Shown piece by piece: positions 15,899 to 23,928 of a DNA stretch of 64,000 nucleotides (its first letter is position 1; every line of letters starts with the position of its first letter). Source of the DNA: Nitrososphaerota archaeon. Its GTDB lineage: Archaea > Thermoproteota > Nitrososphaeria > Nitrososphaerales > Gagatemarchaeaceae. The stretch covers positions 248,001-312,000 of the forward strand of contig JAFLYY010000001.1 in NCBI GenBank assembly GCA_029785825.1. Reading direction: 5' to 3'. The notes beneath the pieces are model-generated. The model did not search any database. It was given only the letters and a program-made list of their open reading frames with translations, and was not told the origin of the DNA. Made by a program: the position numbers and the translations under genes.

Positions 15899-17836
15899 TT
15901 GCTAACCCCGGTCCCCATGGAGAGGGTAAGGGTCGTCGCCCTCAGAGAAGATCTCTCAGGGATCCTCTCTTCCCTCCATGAGGCGAAGGCGATGCAGCTA
16001 GAGCAGGTCGAAAGGAGCCCCGCGGACGGTTTCGGGGAACCGGCCCCTCCGGAGCTCCAACGGAAGGTGGCAGACGAGAGCTTCAGGTTCGAAGGGCTGG
16101 TGGCGGCGCTCCCGCCGGTGCCGTTCGAGGGCCAGGTGCAGTTCGACGGAATCGATGACGTCCTGAAGAAAGCGGACGAGCTCAAGATAGACGAAGACGT
16201 CAGAAAGTTCAAGACCGAGATTGAGGGCATCGACGTCAGGCTGGCAAGGAACAAGGCATACCTGCAGAGCCTCGAGAGGGTCGCGTCTTTCCGGAGTGAC
16301 CTGTCCGTCCTCACAGCTTCGGCCCTGATATCCGGGTTCTATGCGGTCCCTCGGGATTCGTACGACGCGTTCCGGGCCGAGCTTACGGCCGCTGCCAAAG
16401 ACGGCGTTGTGGAGAGCTACTCCATGTCCGACGGAGACGCGATGGCCCTGGTGGCGGTCCCGAGGAAGGCTGAAGAGCAGGTGAAGCCCGTGTTCGAGAA
16501 GTACAAGGCGCTCAAGGTGGACCTCCCCTACGACCTCGGGAGCCCGGAGCAGGCCAGGAAGAAGCTCGAGGAGGAGTCCGCCGCCCTCGGCGCGTCCAGG
16601 TCCAAGGCCGAAGCGGGCTTGAAGGAGATTTCCAAGAAGCGTTACGGGGATGTCCTTGCAATCCGCGAGGCGCTTGCCATCGAAACCCAGAGGCATGAGG
16701 CCATCGGCAAGCTGGCCCAGAGCGACAGGACGGTCCTCTTGGAGGGGTGGGTCCCGAAGCCCCGGCTGGGGCCGCTGGAGGAGAGCCTCCGCGCGTCGGC
16801 GTCGGGAAGGGTGGTGTTCCTGAAGGTGCGGGGGCGAGAGGAGGACGCTCCCACCCTAATGGAGAACAGCGGGAGAGTCAAGCCATTCGAGTTCCTGGTC
16901 AGGTTCTTCTCCCTCCCTAAGAGCGGCGAGATCGACCCTACGCTGACCTTCTCCATCGTCTTTCCGATCTTCTTCGGCCTGATGGTGGGAGACGTGGGGT
17001 ACGGGGCCGTGATCTTCATGACAGGGCTCTACTTCATGAGGATAGGGACCGGAAAGAGCAGCGCCAAAGCCATCCCCAAGGCCATCCGCTCTTTCGGGAG
17101 GGGGATGATGGGGAAGAGGACCTTGGGGACTGTCGGGAAGATCCTGATGACCGGCGGGGTCTCCGCCATGTTGTTCGGCGTCCTCTTCAACGAATACTTC
17201 GGAGCCGCCCTACCCTGGTACGCAGCATTCCTCAACGTCGTCGTCCAGCTCCCCCTGCTCATGGTGATCACCATATTCATCGGGATCGGGCACATCACCC
17301 TCGGCTACCTTTTCGGGATCTACCTCGGGTTCAAGACCGGCCACAGGAAGCATGCCATCGGGAAGATAGGATGGCTCGGGTTCATGTGGAGCGGAACGGT
17401 GGGGTTCGCCGACTTCTTTGACCGGTCGCTGTTCCCGTCTCCGCTCACTGCGGCCTACGTGTGCATCGCCTCACTTGTCGCCTTCGGGGTCGTAGTGGGG
17501 GTGAGCGAGGGGCCGAGGTTCGTGATGGAGATTCCTACCCTGGGGAGCCACGTGATGTCCTACGCGAGGATCCTCGGGGTCTTGCTCGCGTCCGTCCTGC
17601 TCGCTTCTATCGTCGACACGAGCCTCGCTTCCAGCGTGGGGAGGGCCCCGATCACGGCTGTGGTCCTGGTCGCCGTCATCACCCTGATGGTCCACCTGCT
17701 CAACATAGTCCTCGGCATATTCGAGCCGTCCATCCAAGGGGTGAGGCTCCACTACGTCGAGTTCTACACCAAGTTCTTCGAAGGGAACGGCAAGCAGTTC
17801 GCTCCGTTCGCTGTAAGGAAGAGATACACGAAGTAG
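15899..17836 (+). CDS. atpI: A/V-type ATP synthase subunit I (stator a subunit)
   Basis: Subunit I (V-type a) has an N-terminal cytoplasmic domain that meets the stalks and a C-terminal membrane domain that provides the ion half-channels. The 645-residue protein fits: about 330 soluble residues with two long helical hairpins, then seven to eight membrane segments. L-T-F-S-I-V-F-P-I-F-F-G-L-M-V-G-D-V-G-Y-G is the classic motif at the soluble/membrane boundary near residue 360. The TTG start gives an N-terminus of the usual type, with M-E-R-V-R-V-V-A-L as the first strand. Confidence 0.93.
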   Translation: MLTPVPMERVRVVALREDLSGILSSLHEAKAMQLEQVERSPADGFGEPAPPELQRKVADESFRFEGLVAALPPVPFEGQVQFDGIDDVLKKADELKIDEDVRKFKTEIEGIDVRLARNKAYLQSLERVASFRSDLSVLTASALISGFYAVPRDSYDAFRAELTAAAKDGVVESYSMSDGDAMALVAVPRKAEEQVKPVFEKYKALKVDLPYDLGSPEQARKKLEEESAALGASRSKAEAGLKEISKKRYGDVLAIREALAIETQRHEAIGKLAQSDRTVLLEGWVPKPRLGPLEESLRASASGRVVFLKVRGREEDAPTLMENSGRVKPFEFLVRFFSLPKSGEIDPTLTFSIVFPIFFGLMVGDVGYGAVIFMTGLYFMRIGTGKSSAKAIPKAIRSFGRGMMGKRTLGTVGKILMTGGVSAMLFGVLFNEYFGAALPWYAAFLNVVVQLPLLMVITIFIGIGHITLGYLFGIYLGFKTGHRKHAIGKIGWLGFMWSGTVGFADFFDRSLFPSPLTAAYVCIASLVAFGVVVGVSEGPRFVMEIPTLGSHVMSYARILGVLLASVLLASIVDTSLASSVGRAPITAVVLVAVITLMVHLLNIVLGIFEPSIQGVRLHYVEFYTKFFEGNGKQFAPFAVRKRYTK

Positions 17837-17876
17837 CGCTGGCGGCCCGCAAATCTGTTCCGTCCAGCGAGTAACA

Positions 17877-17884
17877 GTTAAAAG
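17877..17884 (+). promoter_or_regulatory. TATA box of the c-subunit gene
   Basis: GTTAAAAG is centred 36.5 bp before the ATG of the proteolipid gene, giving a leader of about 8-10 nt with GGGA before the start. A separate promoter would allow extra c-subunit synthesis relative to the rest of the operon. Confidence 0.5.
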
Positions 17885-17916
17885 TCCCTCACAGCGGAGC
17901 GGGAAAAGAATCGGGA

Positions 17917-18159
17917 ATGGCGTTCGTAATGGACCTGCCGACGGCCCTGACGTTCATCGCAGCAGCCATCGCCATGGCGGGTGGCCTCATCGCTACAGGA
18001 ATCGCGCAGTCCGGCATCGGCGCGGCAGGGATGGGAGTGGTTGCTGAGAAACCCGAAAGGACGGGGACGGTCCTCTTCTTCCTGGTCATCCCTGAGACCC
18101 TCTTCATATTCGGGTTCGTCGTCGCCCTGATAATGATGCTGCAGATACTGCACCCGTAG
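17917..18159 (+). CDS. atpK: A/V-type ATP synthase subunit K (c-ring proteolipid)
   Basis: The ion-translocating rotor proteolipid, 80 residues forming one two-helix hairpin. Helix 2 contains I-P-E-T with the essential carboxylate at Glu60, and helix 1 contains a Gln at position 31. The residue after P-E-T is Leu, where many archaeal proteins have Gln (PETQ). Whether the ring carries protons or sodium cannot be decided from this alone. The gene stands 80 bp behind subunit I with its own TATA box. Confidence 0.92.
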   Translation: MAFVMDLPTALTFIAAAIAMAGGLIATGIAQSGIGAAGMGVVAEKPERTGTVLFFLVIPETLFIFGFVVALIMMLQILHP

Positions 18160-18204
18160 CGAAACTGCTGTCCGGATACCGGTTCGGGGCGCGCTCTTCG
18201 CTGT

Positions 18205-19071
18205 TCAGTACTGCCTGAGAATCGAGAAGTCTGAGAGGTCCTCGAGGAGGACCGTCGCTTCGTTCCTGGGAAGGTGCATCAGCATCCGCTTCGCCTCTTC
18301 GGCAAAGGACTGCGCCTGTGCAGTCATTTTCCCGACCACCTCGCTCTCGCTGTGGGTCTTCAAGAGGCCCAGAGAGACCTTGTCCTTAGACCTCCAGTCG
18401 AGAAGGTCGTCCTTGAGCTGGTAAGCGACTCCGATGCACCTGCCGTACTCTGCCAGTGCCTGCACCTCCTTCTCTCCTCCTCCGGCGATCAAAGCACCCA
18501 GCTTCGAGGAGGTCTCGAAGAGGGCTGCAGTCTTCTCCGTTACTATCCTGATGTACTCGTCCCAGGTCAGCTTGTAGATCTGGGGGTCGATGGTCAGCTC
18601 CGAGTACTCTCCCTCTGACATCTGGAGCGCGGCATAGCTCAACTCCTCCGCGACCCTGCTGTCTTCGTACCGGGCGGCTATCGCTAGGATCATGGCGAAG
18701 ACGAAATCAGCGCTGAGAAGGGAGGCGCTGTACCCGTACTTCAGGTGGAACGGCATCTTGGCCCTCCTGACCTTCTCCTCGTCAATGACGTCGTCATGGA
18801 TTATCGATTCCGTGTGCAGCAGCTCGACCGCCGTGGCGGCCCCTAGTACCGAGTCGTCTTTACAGCCGAGGGCTTCGGCGGAAAGCATGAGCATGACGGG
18901 CCTGACGCGCTTCCCCCCTTCGATCGAGTAGACGAGGGGATCGTGGAACCTCGAGTGGGCGTAGAGCTTGAGCTCTCGCTCAAGGGCCGAGTCCACACGC
19001 TTGGCATATGACCGCATACGGGCTTCCAGCGCTTCGAGTGTGACCGCCCCGTCGTCTCCCCCTCTCCCCAT
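18205..19071 (-). CDS. Polyprenyl diphosphate synthase (geranylgeranyl diphosphate synthase type)
   Basis: A trans-isoprenyl diphosphate synthase, 288 residues. The first aspartate-rich motif is D93-D94-x2-D97 inside H-D-D-V-I-D-E-E and the second is D221-D222-x2-D225 inside L-K-D-D-L-L-D-W. G-G-K-R-V-R-P at residues 52-58 binds diphosphate. These enzymes build C20 or C25 chains for archaeal ether lipids; chain length is set by residues before the first motif and I cannot fix it here. The ATG start lies 29.5 bp from the centre of a palindromic TATA box shared with the divergent gene at 19129, so the message is probably leaderless. Confidence 0.9.
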   Translation of the reverse strand: MGRGGDDGAVTLEALEARMRSYAKRVDSALERELKLYAHSRFHDPLVYSIEGGKRVRPVMLMLSAEALGCKDDSVLGAATAVELLHTESIIHDDVIDEEKVRRAKMPFHLKYGYSASLLSADFVFAMILAIAARYEDSRVAEELSYAALQMSEGEYSELTIDPQIYKLTWDEYIRIVTEKTAALFETSSKLGALIAGGGEKEVQALAEYGRCIGVAYQLKDDLLDWRSKDKVSLGLLKTHSESEVVGKMTAQAQSFAEEAKRMLMHLPRNEATVLLEDLSDFSILRQY

Positions 19072-19095
19072 GCCGACGTCGAAGGGGTTAGGCTC

Positions 19096-19105
19096 ATTAT
19101 ATAAT
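19096..19105. promoter_or_regulatory. Palindromic TATA box shared by two divergent genes
   Basis: ATTATATAAT reads the same on both strands. Its centre is 28.5 bp from the TTG at 19129 (plus) and 29.5 bp from the ATG at 19071 (minus). No other TATA-like element lies between the two genes, so one box probably fires in both directions. Confidence 0.65.
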
Positions 19106-19128
19106 CGGTTCCCCTAAGCGTTCGAGGG

Positions 19129-19827
19129 TTGTTTCCATTCAGGGTCCATCAATTGAAGATAGGAATGCTGCACTTCATCCTCCTCCCCAAGCTGAACCGG
19201 GCCCAGTCTAACTTTCTAGTGTCCGCATTCGAAAGGAGAGGGTACGCCGTAGAGGGGCGCGGGCGCATCTGTGCGAGGCGACGCAGGGAGAGGGTGCACG
19301 TGGAACCAGCCGGCTACTGCTGGTCTGCCACAGACCCGGCCGACCTTATCCTTCCTCTTGTCCAGGACCTCATCTCATTCCCCAAAGAGAGGGTGTCTCC
19401 GAAGGAGCTGGAAGGCATGTACCTCCTGGCCGACGGGTCATCTGGACGGGGAGCCGTCAGGTTGTCTCCCAGGCTCGAGACGTACAGCAGGTGGGCGCGG
19501 CTTCGCAGGGAAGGCGGGTGCGGGCTGTCACCCGACGAGGGGTTGGTTGCGTCGTCGCTGATGGGCAGTTCCGAGGGTCCCTGTTCCATGGTGACCGACT
19601 ACTACAGCGACGGAGCGGTCCCGGTCATATGGGGAAGAAGGCGGTACTTCGAGGCTTCTTTGCCTCCGGAGGAGGCGTCAAGAACTCTGCGAAGCGTGGG
19701 GGTGAAAGGGGTAAGGAACTCCTACCTGCCGATGGGGGGCTCTCCCTTGCCCAGAAGCATGGAGGTGGCCAGGGGATGGGCCTCGGATATCGCACTGGGC
19801 GACTGGTGCTTCTTCACCTCCTCGTAG
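19129..19827 (+). CDS. Hypothetical protein, 232 residues, divergent to the prenyl synthase
   Basis: I do not recognise this family. The protein is soluble, rich in Arg and Gly, with no signal peptide and no membrane helix. A central part (D-P-A-D-L-I-L-P-L-V-Q-D) and a C-terminal part (Y-Y-S-D-G-A-V-P-V-I-W-G-R-R-R-Y) look structured. The TTG start at 19129 is 28.5 bp from the shared TATA box, which fits a leaderless message. An ATG at 19165 is the alternative and would give 220 residues. Sharing a promoter with the lipid-chain synthase hints at a related role, but the sequence shows no enzyme motif. Confidence 0.6.
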   Translation: MFPFRVHQLKIGMLHFILLPKLNRAQSNFLVSAFERRGYAVEGRGRICARRRRERVHVEPAGYCWSATDPADLILPLVQDLISFPKERVSPKELEGMYLLADGSSGRGAVRLSPRLETYSRWARLRREGGCGLSPDEGLVASSLMGSSEGPCSMVTDYYSDGAVPVIWGRRRYFEASLPPEEASRTLRSVGVKGVRNSYLPMGGSPLPRSMEVARGWASDIALGDWCFFTSS

Positions 19828-19866
19828 CGGGAAAGCTCTAATTGGCGAGCCGGCTGGGGCGTCCCA

Positions 19867-19957
19867 GCCCCGGTAGTATAGTCCGGTCAAAGCTAGGCTG
19901 CCGAAAGTATGCTGGCCTTTCGAGTCGGCGACCCGGGTTCGAATCCCGGCCGGGGCA
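19867..19957 (+). tRNA. tRNA-Glu (anticodon UUC) with a 16-nt insertion in the D-arm
   Basis: Acceptor strands GCCCCGG (19867-19873) and CCGGGGC (19950-19956) pair fully, with discriminator A at 19957 and no encoded CCA. The T-arm CCGGG-TTCGAAT-CCCGG is perfect. The anticodon loop CTTTCGA gives UUC at 19919-19921 on a stem with two G-U pairs. Removing 16 nt (about 19891-19906) leaves a normal 75-nt Glu tRNA with a weak GUAU/GUAU D-stem, as tRNA-Glu often has. The extra piece is probably a non-canonical intron in the D-arm, but a clear bulge-helix-bulge could not be drawn. Confidence 0.8.
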
Positions 19958-20074
19958 TGATTTTTCGGGTTTGGTCTGACGCTTTCGGGGTCAGGATGGC
20001 TCGCTGAACAACAACCCTGCCCTCGTATCTCCTTGGGGGCCAGATGAAGTGAAATCTGCAACGGGAAGGCTTCG

Positions 20075-20485
20075 TCAGGGGAGGACGGCGGTTACGTCCA
20101 ACTCGATTAGCATGTCTGGTCGTGCTAACCCGTCGACCAAGACCAGAGTGCTCGCGTAGTCAGGTGGAGAAGTCAAGGAATTCGCTTTCACCCAGGACTC
20201 TCTGGCCGCCCTGTATCCGTCTAGGTTCTTCCTACCCACTACGTAGGCCACAAGCTTGACGATATGGTTGACGTCGGTCCCTGCTTCCCCGAGCCGGGTG
20301 CTGACTTTTTGGAGCGCGACTGTCGTCTGCGTCTCAACATCCTGCCCACACTCACCTGTAGAAGGATCTATGCCTTCAACTCCTGACAGATAGACACTCT
20401 TGTTCGCGACGATTCCTTTGGTCCACATCATCTTCTTTCCGCCGTAGGTTATCCCTCCGATGGGCTTCGTCGACGAGCTTTCCAA
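20075..20485 (-). CDS. RidA/YjgF-type protein
   Basis: A 136-residue protein of the RidA (YjgF/YER057c/UK114) fold. Members usually form trimers, and many hydrolyse reactive enamines or imines made by PLP enzymes. The family pattern is visible: V-Y-L-S-G-V-E-G-I-D-P-x-T-G-E early, then E-T-Q-T-x-x-A-L-Q-K-V, and an I-E-L-D-V-T-A-V end. The stretch that should carry the substrate-binding Arg reads Y-A-S-T-L-V-L-V-D-G-L-A-R-P, so the Arg is displaced or missing. That makes a true 2-aminoacrylate deaminase role doubtful. It starts with TTG. Confidence 0.75.
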   Translation of the reverse strand: MESSSTKPIGGITYGGKKMMWTKGIVANKSVYLSGVEGIDPSTGECGQDVETQTTVALQKVSTRLGEAGTDVNHIVKLVAYVVGRKNLDGYRAARESWVKANSLTSPPDYASTLVLVDGLARPDMLIELDVTAVLP

Positions 20486-20607
20486 ATGGAGTGTTATCAG
20501 GGTGCCGTTACTTGATGTTATTGCCGCGAGTAGGGTTCATCGTGCATGCACCTAGACAAAGTCGCCTCGGTCCAACGCCAAAGCCCGGAGCCGGCGCGGC
20601 GGCACCG

Positions 20608-22239
20608 CTAATGCGCTCCCCCGCTCTCCTGTTCGTCCAAGGACTCGACCAGCCTCCTCAGTATCTCCCTCTCCAGTATCGTCCCCAGCAGTCTCCCGGA
20701 GCCGTCGACCACCGCGACGATAGGGACGTTGGTCTCCCTGAAAAGCACCGTAAGGTTGAGGCCGGGTTCGCTTTCTTCCACCTCGACCAGCTCCGCCAGC
20801 GGGGCTTCCGACACCTTGCCCGCCATCTCCCGTCTTGAAAGACCGGTGACGTCGCGCATCAGAAGGGTAGCCACAGGCTTCCCTGCCTTGAGGACCACGG
20901 CTGCGCGCGCGTCGAAATCAAGGAGCGTCTTGAACGCATGTCTGACCGGCTCGTCGTCACTGACCGCCACCGTCGGCAGGGTCTTGCAGATGTCACCCGC
21001 CGTCATCGATTGGAGGTGTAGCTTGACCACCTTCTTCTGAGTGCTCCCCTCGTGGTCAATCGAGACTAGTTCGGCACGGCGCCTGAAGAGGAGAGGCGAG
21101 GTCAGGGAGAGGAATACGATCCCTATGGCCGTAGCAGAGTAGAGGAAGCTCCCTATAAGCGCGGTTCCCGCGGTGAAAGCAGAAACGAGCAGCGCCGCGT
21201 CCACCCCTCCTTTCACACTCGTCCCGAACGCGTTACGCCATCGGTCCATGTGGAAGAAGCCGGCCGAGGCTGCTCCCACAGCAGCGTCTGAAGCAAGGGC
21301 GACTCCGAAAATGCCCAAGCCGACGGCGATAAGAGCTGGCGTGACGTGGATGAAGTAGAGGCCGAGGCCGGCGAAGAACATAGGCTCGAAGAAACCATAG
21401 GTGAACGCACGCAGCTTCTCCATCAGGACCGGCCTGGCGGCGAGGAACTTCTGCATCAGCAACCCCAGGAAGAGGGCTACGATCGCCGCGTTGAAGCCTG
21501 TGACCTGGCCGACGAACCCCGCAATCAGGAGAATGGAGATGATTATCGCAAAGACGGCTTCGCGGCTCTTCAGGTGGACTTCGACCCACTCCAGAAGCGG
21601 GACCATCACATACCTGCCGAATACCACGATTCCGAGAATCGCGGCCACGAGCTCCCCTGCGGTGACGGCCACGGACAGGAAGGTGATGGCTCTGCCGGCG
21701 AGGTCGAAGATGAACGAGTATAGGATTACGGCGGCGACCTCTATGACGAGGACCTGGGAGAAGATGGTCGTGCCTTCGTCAGTCCTGGCGAGCCCGGTGT
21801 CGGTAAGTAACCTGGACAGCGGTCCCGCGCTGCTCATACCAGCAACGACGCCTACGACCAAGGCCTCGGTCAGCTGCCTGAACAGGAAATAGGATATCAC
21901 GGTGATTGCCAGGAACCGAACAACGAACTGTGCCAGGGAGACCACGAGCGAAGACTTCTTGGCAAACGCCCCCCTGAGCCTTGCAGCCTCGAACTCCTCG
22001 GCCCCGCTCACGAAAAGAAGGAAGTCTATTCCGATTGAAACGAACAGTGCGATGGTCGGGAGCACTTCTACCGCATTGAGGACGCCGGGGCCGAGCAGCA
22101 TGCCGACCAGGATGGCGCCGACGAAGGGGATGAGACCCGCCCTGCGGAACGCCTCTTCACCGAGCTTTGCGGCGATGAGCAGGATTCCGAGATATGCGAG
22201 CGAAGATACGGCCAGTGGAAAACTCGCTAGGATCGCCAA
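20608..22239 (-). CDS. CPA2-type monovalent cation/proton antiporter with C-terminal CBS domains
   Basis: A 543-residue Kef/NapA-like antiporter. Residues 1-385 hold about 12 membrane helices, including G-L-I-P-F-V-G-A-I-L-V-G-M-L-L-G-P-G at helix 2 and an F-N-A-A-I-V-A-L-F-L-G-L-L segment. Residues about 415-535 form a CBS pair (M-T-A-G-D-I-C-K-T-L-P-T-V and a closing L-G-T-I-L-E-R-E-I). CBS pairs usually bind adenine nucleotides and gate the transporter. It likely exchanges Na+ or K+ for H+ for pH or ion control. A GTTAAAAA box on the minus strand at 22279-22287 is a plausible promoter. Confidence 0.85.
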   Translation of the reverse strand: MAILASFPLAVSSLAYLGILLIAAKLGEEAFRRAGLIPFVGAILVGMLLGPGVLNAVEVLPTIALFVSIGIDFLLFVSGAEEFEAARLRGAFAKKSSLVVSLAQFVVRFLAITVISYFLFRQLTEALVVGVVAGMSSAGPLSRLLTDTGLARTDEGTTIFSQVLVIEVAAVILYSFIFDLAGRAITFLSVAVTAGELVAAILGIVVFGRYVMVPLLEWVEVHLKSREAVFAIIISILLIAGFVGQVTGFNAAIVALFLGLLMQKFLAARPVLMEKLRAFTYGFFEPMFFAGLGLYFIHVTPALIAVGLGIFGVALASDAAVGAASAGFFHMDRWRNAFGTSVKGGVDAALLVSAFTAGTALIGSFLYSATAIGIVFLSLTSPLLFRRRAELVSIDHEGSTQKKVVKLHLQSMTAGDICKTLPTVAVSDDEPVRHAFKTLLDFDARAAVVLKAGKPVATLLMRDVTGLSRREMAGKVSEAPLAELVEVEESEPGLNLTVLFRETNVPIVAVVDGSGRLLGTILEREILRRLVESLDEQESGGAH

Positions 22240-22371
22240 TCGAACAGTTCTACTCTGCCCTCACAGCTGCGTTACGGGGTTTTTAACAGGATGTCCTCGT
22301 CCCGTGTCAATAGGCACACAGAGGTCAGCCGTTGTCGCAGCCGCGCGCTGACCACCCTGTGCTGGCTTCAC

Positions 22372-22782
22372 TCACGCGTTGAAGATCGGGATGAATGGTG
22401 TCACCAGCATGCTGAAGAGGAGGAGGGCGAGCACGACTAGCGTGATCTTGACATATGTCATGTCCTTCTCTGCGGCGAACAGGAGAATGGAGAAGAAAAC
22501 CCTCGACACCGGGGTCGCGATGAGAACGATCACCCCGAGCTCGATGATGGAGAAGGGATCTAGCCTGGCCACCCCAAGGGCCAGAGAGGAGAAGGACGGG
22601 CTGAAATTACTCTGAGTCACTTGGCCTGGGACGTACCTCAGGAAGACCGAAGAATCGCTGAAGCTGTAGCTCGCAATCAGCAGCACGGTCCCGACGACGA
22701 GGATTGCGGCTGAGATCAAGACCCCGTATCTCAGGACGCGACTTATCACGTCGTTCATCGCTTCTCGGTCGCTGAGGTTCAT
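22372..22782 (-). CDS. DUF1634 membrane protein
   Basis: A 136-residue protein with three membrane helices (about 18-39, 77-98 and 110-132), starting with a short polar segment that contains V-I-S-R-V-L-R-Y-G-V. This matches DUF1634 proteins, which are commonly encoded next to TauE/SafE-type transporters. Here it follows such a gene by 7 bp in the same direction, so the two probably form one operon and perhaps one complex. The substrate is not known. Confidence 0.8.
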   Translation of the reverse strand: MNLSDREAMNDVISRVLRYGVLISAAILVVGTVLLIASYSFSDSSVFLRYVPGQVTQSNFSPSFSSLALGVARLDPFSIIELGVIVLIATPVSRVFFSILLFAAEKDMTYVKITLVVLALLLFSMLVTPFIPIFNA

Positions 22783-22789
22783 CTCCGAA

Positions 22790-23626
22790 TCATACTCCGA
22801 GGGCCCTGATTATCATCTCGACCGCAGAGATTGCCAGCACTATTGCGAAAATCTTCCTGACTGTCGGGTTCCTCGCTCTCAACAGGAATCTGGTCCCAAT
22901 GAAGGCGCCGATGAGGATCCCAATGGCGACGGGTGCGACGATGAAGGGGTTGACGTCACCCCTCGCAAAGTAGATGCCTGCACTCGCCGCCGCGGTGACG
23001 CCAATCATGAAGTTGGAGGTGGTCGTCGAGACCTTCATGGGGAGCTTCATCGCCAGGTCCATGGATAGGACCTTGAACGTCCCGCTCCCGATTCCCAGCA
23101 GCCCCGAGATGAGCCCGGCCGCGAACATGCCGACGAGGCCGCGCTCGGGTCTGGTGGCATTGTAGTTTATCGTCGACCCGTCTACCTCGGTGTAGGATCC
23201 CTGAAGCGATAGGCGCTTGGCGAGACCCACCAGTTCGGGGTTGGTGGGGATGTCCTCGCCAATCTGTCTGATTAGGGGGACTAGCGACACCAGCAGAATG
23301 CCCCCGAAAATGAGCTCAAGGAGGAAGGCATTGGTGTATGCCGCGATGGCCGCCCCGATGATCGCCCCCGCTGTCGTCGCCAGCTCTAGGAACATGCCGA
23401 TACGCAGGTTAGTCATCTTGTCCTTGACATAGGTCGCGGCCGCTCCGCTGGACGTCGCTATGACCGAGACGATGCTGGCCCCAATGGCAAAGTGGATGTC
23501 CACCCCAAGTAGTATCGTAAGTATGGGGATGATTATCACGCCACCCCCGAGGCCCACGATCGACCCCAGCGCCCCCGCCATGATTGAGGCGAAGAAGACG
23601 ATGATGAGAAATTCGAATCCTATCAA
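22790..23626 (-). CDS. TSUP (TauE/SafE) family anion transporter
   Basis: A sulfite-exporter/TauE-type permease. The N-terminal repeat has the diagnostic G-S-I-V-G-L-G-G-G-V-I-I-I-P turn, and a second one (L-L-G-I-G-S-G-T-F-K-V) follows a cytoplasmic loop. The protein has eight or nine membrane helices. The frame is open to 23797, but the first 57 extra residues are polar and unlike the family. I prefer the TTG at 23626, which puts the first membrane helix at the N-terminus (279 residues). TSUP proteins export sulfite, sulfoacetate or related small anions; the substrate here is unknown. Confidence 0.8.
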   Translation of the reverse strand: MIGFEFLIIVFFASIMAGALGSIVGLGGGVIIIPILTILLGVDIHFAIGASIVSVIATSSGAAATYVKDKMTNLRIGMFLELATTAGAIIGAAIAAYTNAFLLELIFGGILLVSLVPLIRQIGEDIPTNPELVGLAKRLSLQGSYTEVDGSTINYNATRPERGLVGMFAAGLISGLLGIGSGTFKVLSMDLAMKLPMKVSTTTSNFMIGVTAAASAGIYFARGDVNPFIVAPVAIGILIGAFIGTRFLLRARNPTVRKIFAIVLAISAVEMIIRALGV

Positions 23627-23928
23627 CGAAAGTGCGTCCGTCTCGGGTGTAAAAACGAGTGGATTTACGCATTCCAAACCCAGGCAGACTCCAAGGGGTA
23701 TCAGAGTCCGGTCGCCTTCCGGAGATGACAAACTCCCCCCGGCGGCCGCCTGCCGGCCGAAAGCGACCTCGAGCTTCACTCGGTCGTCTGCGGCCATGCG
23801 GCAGTCATCAAAGCATGTTCGGCGCTCCTCTGCGCGGGGTGGCAGACAGCCCCGAGCTGCAGAAGCGCGTCGATTTTAGCTGCCGCGCCTGCTGTGTTGG
23901 GCTTCCACATGAGGAAGCGCGGGCCGCT
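23627..23928. other. Intergenic stretch without a clear gene
   Basis: If the transporter starts at 23626, about 300 bp lie between it and the end of the M29-like gene, both read on the minus strand. A GTGTAAAAAC element at 23647-23656 could be its promoter. I see no tRNA, repeat or convincing small gene. The stretch contains an in-frame extension of the transporter that looks non-coding. Confidence 0.4.

Noticed and set aside
19867-19957. A bulge-helix-bulge for the tRNA-Glu insertion
   Set aside because: Several cut positions were tried. A GGTC/TGCC central helix gives three pairs, but the flanking helices do not form, so I report an insertion rather than a proven intron.
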